Assembly (NCBI RefSeq): GCF_000524195.1
Contig: NW_020170434.1
Span: 351,827-415,826 of the forward strand
Direction: 5' to 3'
Source: Echinococcus granulosus
Taxonomy: Eukaryota > Platyhelminthes > Cestoda > Cyclophyllidea > Taeniidae
DNA: 64,000 nt
The notes below the pieces were generated by a model that saw only the letters and a program-made list of their open reading frames with translations, searched no databases and had not been told where the DNA came from. Both the position numbers and the translations under genes were made by a program. Below, piece by piece: positions 12,559 through 24,600 of this stretch (positions are counted from its first letter, which is position 1; every line of letters begins with the position of its first letter).

Positions 12559-14737
12559 TCACCGCCGTTGGATACTCTTTAGGCGAGCCTCCTTCAATAT
12601 CTGATATTCCCGCTCCTGAGTTCGTGCTTCAAATGCCTTTCGTTCGACATACCTGAATAACAAGAGAACTGTCTGCTAAAGCTACGTTTGCGACTTCCCC
12701 TGTTAGGCCTTTGTGTGCCCGACGAGCTAATTGTAAATATACTTGGTAAGTGGAAGTGGAAAGCACCAATCCCGCAGCTCTTTTGGTGACTCATTTACGG
12801 GACACAAGAAAACAATCGCCTCTCAAATAACTGCTTAGTGCGCGTGTAGCGGTCTACCTGAATGTACAGTCGAGGGAATGGGCTAGGCGACACCGCGCAT
12901 GTGACTAGCAGACTTGTCACAGAGGAGAGGAGTCAGGTAGAGAAACAAGCATCAAACTTGCAATATTTTTTTAGGGAACGTGTGCATTCCAAGTAAGTCG
13001 ACTGTGGATTCAGTAGATGCCTTTATGAGGTGGGTATCCCACACACACATTTGCGGTGACTTATTCACACAATCGTGTCGTTGTAGAGCCTTGTGCGAGT
13101 ATCACAACCAATTTCGATGCCTGATCAGCAAAATCTGATCCTCCGAAGAGAGAAAAGACTTTATCGATGGTTTAAGAGTGGGAAAGCAGCGCTTTAAAAA
13201 AAGTGTAAGAAGTAACCAAATAATTATGGGAAATTTCAGGTTGAGAAATCTAATTCAGTCTTTCCAAGAGACAAATCTGCGCTTCAGAATTTGACTAGTA
13301 GGTCAGCTGATTTGCCAGTTGATCCGACTTAGAAAAGGTGTTTTGCACTTCGTTAGACCAGGTTCAAACGCCACTCAAAACTAAAATATCTTACAGAATT
13401 TTAGAATTAAGGGAATGTACAAAAATTTGCTCGCTATATTTCCAAAAAATCTCGGATAAAAGCAGACCCCGAGAATTTCATCTAAAACTCTGAAATGCAG
13501 AAAAGATGCATTGACAACCCCAGGACTTCATGTAAAACGGTTAAGTTAGATTTCTATTCGATGGAAAAAAGTGTCATCCGAGGGTAGTAGTCGATGAACT
13601 CAATCGTGAGTAAATTTTCGAAACCGGGAAGACGCTCAGGCGTTCAAAATTAAACTTTCATCAAGTGACTAATTACAAACAGCTGACAAATGCTCAGAGT
13701 TTGGCCCAAATATCTGAGACACGAGGAATTTACTCACCCGTTTTTGCCCTTATTGTGTAGCTTGAGGTCGTCTTTAATGCCTTCCTTCTCAGTGAAGGAT
13801 TCCCAATCTTGCCTCGATTTTTCCTACAAAAACCAGTGAAACGAAACAAACTCCAGCCATTTTAAAAAGCAAGTCTGATGATAATTTCAAAATTAGACAG
13901 ACCAGAACGGATATCTTTGGGACACCGGAGGAAAGGGTTGACGATTTTAGCCTTTTCAGAGCATCTGCCAAGCGATTACCGGTGGAGGATGCAGGTCGTC
14001 TAAAAGCGGTTCAAAGTGACCCACAAATTTATGTCCAACCCACTTTAAACCCAGTCCACCGACTTTTTCGTTCGATGAGTTGTGGGAATTGGACTTAACA
14101 CTAGTGGAAACGAAAGGCGTAGATTAAGATAATTCACCGATATAATAAAAACAAAAAATCCCCATTTTTGCGGTCACACACCCATGGAAAGAAACTGCAG
14201 GCAGAGAATTGTGAGTGGAGTTACTTTTCGCTTGAGTTTCCCTGCAATAATGACCAAAATAAGTGACAGATGAGGATGGAAAATCGGTAAACATTAAACC
14301 ATATTCTCGCGCCTATGCTAAAATGGTAATAAAGACGCTGTAATTAGTGAGAGAACAAAGTAATGTGGTACTTACCGGGATTTATGTGACGAGGGTTGCT
14401 CTAATTGGTCCTTTATGGAAAAAAAACATCATAAGTGAAAATTTGCAAAGTTACCATCGGTTTAGTTTTCTCGAGAAAATCAGTCCATATTTCGTCTCTA
14501 TCCTTCTCCTTGAGTAGCTTACTTTCCATTTTGGCATTCACCCCTTTTCCTACTTCGCCACTAAACAACTAGTAGATTAAATATGCAGAACGAACTCTGA
14601 GATTTTGTCATCTGAATCTTCGGAGCTTTCCTCCACATAATCCGCTAGAAGTTTCGCTGGAATAAAGCCCGCGTACCTGGAGGAATATACTCCTCATCGT
14701 CTGAACTCTCCGACGCACTTTTGACCGAATCACTCAT
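12559..14737 (-). CDS. CFDP1: Craniofacial development protein 1 / Bucentaur (BCNT-C domain, Swc5/Yeti family)
   Basis: Nine exons join in phase with no internal stop: 14737-14677, 14656-14596, 14560-14455, 14410-14376, 14241-14182, 14100-14044, 13999-13903, 13823-13738 and 12652-12559. The sum is 657 nt, 218 residues. The N-terminus is Ser/Asp/Glu-rich with EEYIPP, like the DEDYVP start of BCNT proteins. IWTDFLEKTKP and GLGLKRPA follow, and the C-terminal 80 residues carry the BCNT-C signature: VLEKSRQDWESF, then EGIKDDLKLHNKGKNG joined to YVERKAFEARTQ, ending LKSIQRR. The family belongs to the SWR1/SRCAP chromatin remodelling complex that deposits H2A.Z. The acidic N-terminus fits histone binding, so the product should be nuclear. 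Introns 1 and 2 are only 20 and 35 nt; the last is about 1.1 kb. The stop lies 188 bases from the stop of convergent NDUFB8. Confidence 0.9.
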
Positions 14738-15774
14738 CGTAAAAACCTAGAAATTAATGACATTGTTGTCCTTCAGATAATGTGTTTATGATTTAAAACA
14801 AGCTCTCCTACAAGTGTTCAGTATAAAAAGACCCTTACACGTTTTTGTATTTGTATTTTTGTATTTTGTATTTAAATGCAAAACTATGTGATTGTTTAAT
14901 AGCAAAGTCGTCATTGGCTTCTATGCTCTGTCGTCCAATATCTATTAATGAAGAACTTCAAATAAAAAACATAGATCCTAATATGTTAAATAAATTTTAG
15001 CTCTGGTAATTTGCAGTCCTCTCTAAAACGTCCTAACTTATGCCATAATGTTCCATTGCACGGTATTATGATCTACAACTTTTACGCAGCATTAATTAGT
15101 TCACTTTAACCTACTTGTTTACAATGAGGATTATTTAAATGAGGAGCTCAGTCCACGCAAACTTGTAATTCTATTGATTTTTTTGAACAGTAGTTGAGAG
15201 ATACTAATAAATGTTTGAACGTCTTGTTCATTTTAATCCTATTAAAAATTACTACCTTTAAAAAAGGCCACAATGTGTAATTACCTGCTACATTATCATA
15301 CATTTGGCAGCTTTAAGTCCCACTTAACAAAGTAACAAAAAGGACTTAAAATAGGAAATAAATGATTGCACTTGTGGTGCCCCACCCGTTCTCGTAACCA
15401 CCCGAAGTGGTAGTGTGTGAACTGAAAAGGATACTATCATGACCCATGACCACTTTACAGATCTAACGATATGATTCGGCAATCAGCCGCAGAAATCAGG
15501 ATAAATAATCCTCCGAATTATGTTTGTTTTCAGCCTGCACCAAAGCAAATATCCAAGTCTTTCCTGAGGTCATATTAAGCCAAATACTATAAATTATTGC
15601 ACACGACTTGGGCTTACAGGGGCTAAGCGACTATTAGACACGAAAGCCACGCTGTAGAATTTTAGCGCAACCCGCTGCAACTAGGGCAACTATGAAACAC
15701 AGTACATATAATCCAATAAGAAGCAGATAGAGTCCTCATTTATGTATCACTATTAGCAAAATTGACCCTACTTT

Positions 15775-16029
15775 GTGCACAACCCGCCTTCGACACCACA
15801 TGCAGTCACTAAGCCTCACCTTTCCTCGCATTTCACCCATAACAAACTTTTTAGCTCTTCCTTTGGGTTTTTCAGATGCGCCGCAGTTCGGCCTTCACTA
15901 CATCCGTTCGAGTGGGTTGACCGTGAGGCTATTAGCCCAAGGACTTTGCCACAGAGTGGAACGAAAATGCAATTTACAGACAGTGAAGTGATCTCCCACT
16001 TAAACCGCATCCTTTCACCGCAAATTTAG
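15775..16029 (+). CDS. Possible small uncharacterised frame (84 aa) or terminal exon
   Basis: An open frame of 84 codons ends in TDSEVISHLNRILSPQI. Its second half follows a good acceptor (a pyrimidine-rich stretch then CAG, ending at about 15874), so 15875-16029 could be the last exon of an otherwise unseen plus-strand gene. AATAAA lies downstream at 16111. I recognise no domain. It may equally be a chance frame. Only transcript data could decide. Confidence 0.25.
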   Translation: MHNPPSTPHAVTKPHLSSHFTHNKLFSSSFGFFRCAAVRPSLHPFEWVDREAISPRTLPQSGTKMQFTDSEVISHLNRILSPQI

Positions 16030-17734
16030 ACCTTAATTTCATAACCAAACAGGTCGCTGTGGCTTCAGCAATCAGCTATTGCCTCAATTTTGAGTATAAT
16101 CATTTATTGAAATAAATCTACCAGATGTGAGACCCAAGATCTGGTTACTTTGGAATCCCGAATTACATTTCCTCTTTAAGAGTATCACGATGCAAAGGCT
16201 CTCATGACAGTCACTTAGTGGCTTGACACACCAGCAATCCTACAAAGTTGGAACTCTAGAAGGAGGGGCGATTCAAGGAACTAATCAAACCTTATGCTGA
16301 TAGATCTGACGATGATTGCCGTCGACTTGCTATAATCCCTCAGAACGGCACTGTATCAAGTGGTGAAATAGGAGACTCCTAAAAAGTTTAATCAGCAGTT
16401 TGTAAAAGTCCGTTTTTACGGATCTCTACGCGACAAGTAGTAATTACTTAAACCATATTCGATGAGTACCTTTTATAGCAAAATCACCCTATTTTTCGGG
16501 ATATAAAGTTACCTAAGTACCAACCTGGCATTATGATGCATCATAGGAACTCATCCTAGACCATCACCCCTTTTAGACTGCTTAGCAGGCAAAATCTCCT
16601 CCATTCTGACCTGTTAGTTGGATCTGTTGTCCTTCAAGTCAAAAGAGTTATTTCTATACCACACATTACATTCCACCACAAAGTTTTACCCAGCCTAGCA
16701 AAGTGTGCATCAGGCACCTCCCTTCGCAGATAAAAACATATCTTTTCACTTTCATTCTCTTGCTTTCTGAATTCCTACTTCCAAATATCCTCGTTAATGA
16801 CAGTTTTACTTTTCCCAAACTTACTTTTACCCCACATTTTACGTGTTCTGGCACAAATAAGCGCACGCCTTGAAACCTGTTTTGTTCTCCGTTCTTCTAA
16901 AGTTATAAACAGCCTCTATCACTAGCAGGTATTAAAGCAGTTCTAAAGAAACATGGGCGTCCTCTTTTGTGTTCACTAGCGCCTCAGCGCAGCCAAGCAT
17001 GACGATCCTTAAACTCATGAGAAAACACTAATTGCGAACTAGTCTCTAAAATACTTTCTCCGTAAACATTCTTTGAGGCTCAATGACTCTGAGTCCTTCT
17101 ACAATCTTTGTACGTTTTTTAAATGTCCTTAGTTCAAATTCTTTAATGCTGTGTGGTGGTATTCACTGTTCGCTCTCATAATATGCAATCCTGGAGTTTC
17201 AACAATCCGCCTTAATATTCTACTGCATAGAAGAAAAGCTCTGATACACTTATTTACTTCGTTTTATCCTGGATTTGTTACAAAGTAGCTGGGCACAAGG
17301 TGTAGACACCATCCATATGCAGTAACTGCATGTTATGAACTTCGCAACTGGAAGTAACTCCGCACACCCGTTATGGATTCGTGAGCATAGAACGGACTGA
17401 CGAATTTAATCCTGACATAAAACAAAAATTACGTGGTCAGGGAAAAGAGCTTAGGCCACCGAGAAGAATTCACAAATATGGAAATTTGTGTCTGCGAACC
17501 CCTAGACGCAGCCTGCGACTTCATCAATCGAAGACATATTATTTAACAAACACACAATTGTTCTCCTTCTGATCTCCCTGATTCTAGCATTGACTCTAAT
17601 ATTATTGTATGTGCTTCATGTTTCACACCGACTTTTATTAAACCGATGAGGACTTCAAAATATCTTGGGGTAAAGTAGAAACATGCCAACGAAAATTCTG
17701 ACCCCCGCACGTACTGCATTGGGCGTGTCAACAG

Positions 17735-17881
17735 GTAATACGACGGTTGCTCATCTCTCGGTATTGGCAAGGGGCGGCTTTTGAATTGGCCTTTGTACTA
17801 CGCCGGGCGAAATGGCCTTCGGACCATGCCAGTAGCCTAAATACCTTCTCCGGGCAGAATGTATATATTCTGTCCGAGTAT
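17735..17881 (-). mobile_element. Truncated solo LTR-like copy, inverted
   Basis: Read on the minus strand, this segment matches the inner and 3' part of the LTR of the element at 41129-42118. Shared words include ATACTCGG.CAG, GGAGAAGGTAT..GGCTA.TGGCATGG and TACCGAGAGAT, ending CGTATTACC. It lacks the first 45 bases of the LTR. It abuts a direct-strand copy starting at 17886, so the two form a head-to-head inverted pair. Confidence 0.7.
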
Positions 17882-17885
17882 TATT

Positions 17886-18083
17886 GTAGCATCCAGAGAC
17901 TCTCTGAGGACGAAAGATGACAAAATACTCGGGCAGAATATGCATTCAGCGCAGAAAAGGTATCTGGGCTATTGGCATGGCCCAATGGGCCAGCCCACCG
18001 AGGGAGGTACAAGAGGGTCAGTTCGAAGTACAAATGTGAAGCCTCCTCAATACCGGGGGGAAAAACCGCCATCGTATTTATTA
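17886..18083 (+). mobile_element. Solo LTR-like copy of the TRIM-like family
   Basis: It starts TGTAGCATCC and runs in register with the LTRs at 41129 and 41921: GACGAAAGATGAC, then ATACTCGGGCAGAATAT, then GGGCTATTGGCATGGCCCA, then GCCAGCCCACC, ending near ATCGTATTTATTA. It is about 198 bases, the same length as the paired LTRs, but more diverged, so it is probably an older solo LTR. No internal region or partner LTR lies beside it in direct orientation. Confidence 0.75.
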
Positions 18084-18558
18084 TGTCTTCATCAGTCTCC
18101 AGGGGGGTCTCGGAACGCTACAAATAATCATTCTGCAAGATTGTAATCTTGCAGTACCCTATTTTTTGCTTCACCGTATCGATCAAATTTTGAGCAGAAG
18201 TCTCTTGTATTTCATCCCATGACTAAGTAAAGAGTATTGCATAATAAGTTTGTAAAGCTGCGGAAATACCTTATGTACAATAGCACTGATTTTTTTATAT
18301 TTAGATTTACACTTGCAAATGCTTGTATTAGTTTTAGAAATTAATGCTTAATAGCTGCCTCCTAAAAACGGCATGAAAAAAGGTTTCGGTTCTCTTGTTA
18401 TTCCAATGAGAAAAAGTGTAATAGGGTCAAGTTTGAACAAAAACTGGTTGTATTGTAAGAATCTGACCCTACGAAACTCACCACAGTTGAAATTTTTTTA
18501 ACACTTTTATGCGTTTGGCTAATTGAAGTAATCTTCGTTTTTTTTTCTGTGCCTCCAC

Positions 18559-18569
18559 TGACCTTGACC
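18559..18569 (-). promoter_or_regulatory. CAAGGTCA-type nuclear receptor half-site before the convertase gene
   Basis: The plus strand reads TGACCTTGACC; its reverse complement contains CAAGGTCA, the monomer site of NR5A/FTZ-F1 and ERR-type receptors. It sits 45 bases before the start codon, where a 5' UTR or core promoter is expected. The site is read from sequence only; function is inference. Confidence 0.3.
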
Positions 18570-18613
18570 GAGCGTTAGAAGGAAAATGCATTTACAAATC
18601 CGTTGAGTCGTAG

Positions 18614-21600
18614 ATGCGGTCCTTTAATCATGTCTCTCACCAAATGGTTCAGGCTTTTTCACTCCTATGTCTTATGGCTCTTGCTCATTCCTACAAGAGT
18701 CACTTTTTAATCAAAGGGGAACCCAAAGATCACGAGTTACAGAAATTTATTGAGGATAATAGTCTCGCCTATCATTTCTGCGTGCGTTTGTTTACAACCC
18801 ATTCATTTTACTTCTCACAAAATTGCCTTTTAATTAGAGGAGTTGGATTCTCCGTAGTTAAGAACTCAGTGGGGTGTTTTTTCATGCATGTTAATGATTA
18901 ATCTGGAAAGAAATTTCCTTGAAAATATCCTAGTGCTTATAAGATACATTTTGGTTTTCTTGAAGTTTTGGCGTCAACTTAATTTTTTTTTGCAAAAAAA
19001 GGATTGCATGGGTCCTGATTTGCATTATTTTGTGACTGATCGCACGGGAAATGAATTACTCGAACTGTACGAATCCTGTCGTTTCTTACCCTGGGTAAGA
19101 ACTCTTCTGGACAACTATCATCTACTTTTACTTTGAGCTCAGTTACTATAACTACTCTTCTGGTTACTTTCTAGGTCTCATATGTTGAGCACCAGCCACA
19201 ATTCCCTGTTGAAAAGAAGGCTCTAGCCTTTTATCCTCATCCAAGACCATACAAAGTCGTCGAACTTCCGGTCAGCAGATCTTTTAAATTCCATCATTTT
19301 AACTTATCTTCTTGTTGCATCATATCCAAGTTATATGTTTCCTTTTTTAGGACGATGACGAATACATTTTAGCGGTTAAGAAACGCGCCGAGAAAATGAG
19401 ATTTACGGTGACTTTTAACGATCCGAATAGCCGTGATATGTGGCAATTTGTGGGTTTGCCTCTTCAGTACTATCTACTGGCTCATTTAGCTCAATGATGG
19501 TAATTCAAATGCAGGCGAGTATGCTGGAATCGATCTTAACGTCTACCCGGTCTACATATCCAACATCACCGGCAAGGGCGTCATAGGCATCATTGTGGAT
19601 GATGCCCTTGACACCACTCACGACGACCTTCTGCCTAACATTCAGCTAAATCTCACCGCTGATCTGGTCAACGTCACACGGAAGGATGCTCGTGGAACTG
19701 ATGCCAGGATGGATAAAGTTGATAAGTAAGTGAGGTGTGTATGCGTGGGTGTAGACCATTCAACCTTCCTATTTTTGAAGCAGAAAACCGCTACTCCCAT
19801 GTTGAACTTTTTTTCTTCTAGTCATGGTACGGAAGTGGCTGGCCTATTCGCTGCAGTGGCAAACAATTCCATATGCGCTTTTGGTGTGGCCTACAATGCT
19901 ACATTGGGAGGTAAATTGACCTCTTCTTGTGTAGATTTGATAATTTGGTACTCGATACTTTTGCCTCCTCTGACATGATAAAAAGTTACAAATCGCGGAA
20001 GGAGGAGTAGCGATTGACAAGGGTAAAGTACTTTTCATTTGATTGCCACGGGGTCCTCTGCTTTGCATATCCCAGGACCTCAATATGTAACCAAACTGGC
20101 GAATGTTGTGTATCTTTCTACGCCCATTTAATTCCTTCATTTATTTAACTTCTCACACAACGTTACAAGTTGACGCCTAATGCAGCTGAACTCTAAAATG
20201 TGTCGATTACCGACGTGTGGAATTTTGGATGCGAAGATCAAGCATTGCTAGGCTGCGTCCGATTAACTTAAGGGACAAACTCCGTGTTAGGTCACTACCT
20301 TGTATCAGTCGTCGATGATTTCTGCTGCCTAAAGCGCTACGTATAGATTTAGTAGTTTTCTTAAAACGTCCAAAGCTGATTGTGATCAAAGATGAACTTG
20401 GAGACGAGGCAAAGTTCACATTTGCTGCTCGGCGACTGACTAAACAATCCTTTTTAACTGGTTAAGAGCCTTTTTCGTGGGGGGTGGGGTTTTTAGGAGT
20501 TCGTCTACTCGGAAACAGAGTTACAGATTTTATGGTTGGGGAGGCTTTAACACTTTTCTCGGACGTGGCCAACATCTACATCTCCTCCTGGGGTCCCACT
20601 GATGATGGTAGGACATTGCGCTCTCCTGGGAAATACATGAACTCGGCACTGAAGGAGTCCGGTACTAAGGTGAGTTTTTTTCTCCCTTTTATAAAATACT
20701 TTTGTGAATGATATGCTAAAAAACAAGGAACTATTCCATTTTTTTTGCACCAATCAGTATCGGCTATCGGGGGTCACAAATCAATTTTCCCGCCAGTGGG
20801 AAAACCAATCAGATTTGGGCAACTCTCATCACTATAAATTTATGCACCTTCTTCCCTTTTCCTTCTCAAAAAATGTTTCGATTTTAAGATTTTACCTTGT
20901 TTTTTGTCAACACGCGACAATTTCAAAGACTCGTAAAGTTGAAGCACCTTCAGAATACGGGTTCATTTTCTGCTTAGAGGGGGGAGAAGGTGAGTTCTGT
21001 GCTTCTATCTCTGACTTTACGCATGTGGTGAATTACTCACACGGTTTGTTCTGTAGCGTATGTGTTAACCTTAGCAATCGCATCCATCCTTGCACATGTG
21101 TGCATAACTGTGATTTGTGGAGAGGGTGTGTGAGTGAGAGGCAAGGTTCGGTAAGCGAATCTCCTGTCTTTCAGTAAACAGGTATCACTCAAGTGCATGC
21201 CTGTGATGCGTTGCTCATATTATTTGGCATTGATGATAGGAAGGGCTCACTCCTTTTCCTTTTTCCATTTCTTCGTCCTCTTCCTTCCCCTCCCTTCACC
21301 GTCCTCTTTGAGTCCCCTACAATAATCTGCCAAATCGATTGGCATATGTCTCCACTAGCTACAGAGTTGGAACGTTGCTACATTTTCTGCCAAGAAACCT
21401 TAGTTGTGTGATAATAATATAGAAATTTAACTCTTTGAAGCAGATTCGACTCTTCGTCGGTGTCTTAATTATTGTACCCTTGGTGGAAAAAAGGAGGAGG
21501 TAGTAGAAGCATCTGAGGTGTTGTAGCTAAGACAGCTGGATTTGCCTCACTTTATGACAACGAAAAACGATAAAACGTCACTTTTTGTTGCTTTTATTAA

Positions 21601-24600
21601 AGCTAGGAGAGCTGTAAGAACCGGTAGGAGGGTAGTGCATGTTTGAAAGACTGAATGAAGCCCTGCATACTTGTTTACGGAACTAAGATGAAGTGTCGCC
21701 TTTTTCTTGGCACTTCCTAATAAAGACACAGTCACTTGGTGGACCTTCATCACGAGGGGAGAAGGGAACTGCAGCTTCTTGATGAACTTGTGAGATATCT
21801 CCTGTCTGCTGTTTGTTTCTGACTCCATTACAGTTCAATTTCTATACTGTTTTCTCTCCATATGGTGGTCTGAGTGAAGAATAAGATGGTAGCTTGGAGC
21901 TTGAGAGAATCTCCGCAGATGTGGTGGATGGAGATGAGGAAATGTCCTTCCCTCTTTCCTTTGCAACGTTCATGTTAACTTGATTCCGACTGATTGATTG
22001 GTTCTGACTGTTCTTCAAGCAGACAAGTGGTATCTAGGGGAGACGTCTCATTCGTGATCGGGCTGTTTTCAGCTAGCATTGTATGGATGCAGTGATAAGT
22101 AACTTGGAAGCGTGGAGTGGGTTGGTAGATATCCATGCTGTATTGGGGACTGCCTGCCTTTCGAGCTACAGGTCCTGCTCGCTCACCATTTGCTCGGACC
22201 CCAACGTCAAAAAGGGCAGTCAGAGAGATGGTCTTACCGCTCTCGACGCATCTTTGCGAATTTAGTACCTCAATTCCTAAAGAAGACACCTTCCTCCCTC
22301 CCGCTCTAATAGGTTAGGGACAGTAATTAACGTTGACACATCACGAGACTAAAAGGGGTCGAGCAACCCTTGATGACGTCGATTTTGAGCCCTGCAAAAG
22401 GCCTCTGAGGGACTAGAAACCTTGACAGGATTTGGAGCACTTCATCACCACCATTCGTAGAGGCCACACGCCGGCTTCTGACCACTTTCCTAACAGCAGA
22501 AAAGATCTCCTTTCAAAAAAGTGACATCAAACTGTTTCAAGTGCTCAGTAAGCTATCACACAGTTAAAGAGTTTGCAGCGGTTTCGGTTTATCTCCTCGC
22601 AACACCTTATTGTAGTTTGTTTGATTTCATTTCCTCTCTTTTGTTCCCTTTTTAAGCCTGTCAATAAGCAAAAACCATTCGAGTCCGCCCGATTTGCGAC
22701 ATGCCAGCTTAAATTTTACCTTGACAAGTGTAAAGGACATTTCTTTGTGGTAGTAGAGCGCATCACTCAGACTGTGATGATTAGCTCCTCAGAGACGGGT
22801 GTTGCATCACACCTTAAGTCTCGTCTTCCATCCACTCAGTCGCGATTCGCACCTTCAGGGCAACCACGGCCGCGGCTCGGTGTTCGTCTTCCCCGCGGGT
22901 AATGGCGGTGCCATGGGAGACAACTGTGGTGCTGATGGGTTCGTCAATCACCCCAACGTGATCGCTGTCAGCGCGGTGAGTGAAAACGGTTTGCCGCCTG
23001 TTTACAGTGAAGCCTGTTCTGCGGTGGCGGTTGCCGTGCCGGTCGGGGGCGCTCAGGACAGACTGACATTCAAGTTTCAACTTAATACTCAAAAACTCTT
23101 CGTGGTAATTAACTCTTGTTCAACTATATATAAAAGCAATTTTTACTTCATGTTTTGCACACCAAAGAACTTCCTTCATTGTGGAAAGAATAATTTTAAT
23201 AGTAAATGGCTAAAATACCCGGAAAGTACGAAACTCGACTTTTATGGAATAGGTGTTGTGTAGTTTCAGATTCAACTGCACCGAGGACATTAAAGTTTCG
23301 GACACAATGGGAAATTTTTCTAGCAAAATTTATGTGCAAGTTAAGTGGAATTTATGCATACAGTGACCCTCGCGATCCACTCCGCCTCGGTTATCTTTTT
23401 CAGCTTTTTATGGCCACTGAATTACAATATACTTTATAATTTGTATTCAAAAAGGAAGAATATTTCACCATATGAGGTTGTAAAAGCACTGTTAAATAAA
23501 AGATTGGGCTCATGCGACATTCATATTACGTCAGTTTTTTATGTCAAAGTTGTTAGTTGGTAAACAGTGATCAGTAACCGAATAATGTTGTTTTTTAAAA
23601 GGGACATCAAAATGGTACTTTTTTTGCATTTTAAAGGCTAACTTTTAAAAGCAAACTTTGTTACCTTCAAAAGATTGGTTCAAATCATCAGATGCAATTT
23701 GTATTGTGATTTTGATGGCAGGATACCTGTGCACGTAGTTCATGATACATACTGGTTCACGTAAGTAGATATACGATCAACTTGGACATAGACTCATCTT
23801 TTGAGCGTTGTCTTGGCTGCTCCTTACGATCATCCTTCTGTTTGGGTTGTAACAGGTCTGCCTGAGGCGGAGTAGCCAATCTTTGATCAGGAGTGAAGAC
23901 GATACAGCGCATGCTACTTGCCCCTTTATTAGTAGCATATATTGCAGTTTTGTTTAAGATTAGCGAGCGTAGCGTTGAGGTGCGATTTATCTAGGCAATG
24001 GGCTGTGCTCTCCACAGTAAGCACGTTCCATTCACCAGTAGTCCTTTGCTTAGAAAAGAAATGAATGGAGGGGGACCGTGTCCTCTACAAGTGGAAGTAC
24101 CTGGTATGACATCAACACCGTTTTAGCTGTTCTTTTCTGAGTCTCTTTAGAGTTAACATTTGCCATCTCCCTGCCAGACCATACTAGATGCTGACTTCCT
24201 TTTAAAGTAGAAAGAAAAAATGTGGGCACAGTCAGCGGGCTTTTTTTAAGTGTAGAGAGATTGTGAAGCTCTAAGCCTCGGTAGAACTTTATGACACGAA
24301 GGCAGACAGTGAGCGAAAAAGCGGGAACCACAGGGTACGCAGAGCATAATTTCGTTGTGTTTTCCTTTAGTACACCACAAAAATCAACAACCTGTGCACT
24401 GGCAGCTTTGTTGGGACCTCCGCCTCAAATCCCATAGCTGCGGGTGTAATCGCTTTAGCTATGGAAGCCAAGTAAGTTTTCCACCTTTTTTATGGAAAAA
24501 GATTTAAAACACTTTTCGGTCAGTTTTATTTCATATTACTAATCAAGCACATTTCACCACTTGCGTTAAATATTCCAAAGACATTGAGTTGTCATCAAAT

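Larger units (their letters stand above)
14738..18613. other. Intergenic region between divergent CFDP1 and the convertase gene
   Basis: The region holds a TTTGTATT-type low-complexity tract at about 14845-14875, a possible small reading frame at 15775-16029, and an inverted pair of LTR-like repeat copies at 17735-18083. Elsewhere nothing is recognisable. The promoters of both flanking genes must lie near its two ends. A TGACCTTGACC word lies 45 bases before the convertase start codon. Confidence 0.5.

Noticed and set aside
20704..21177. Plus-strand frame of 157 codons in a convertase intron
   Set aside because: It lies wholly inside a GT-AG intron between two clear catalytic-domain exons and shows no homology.
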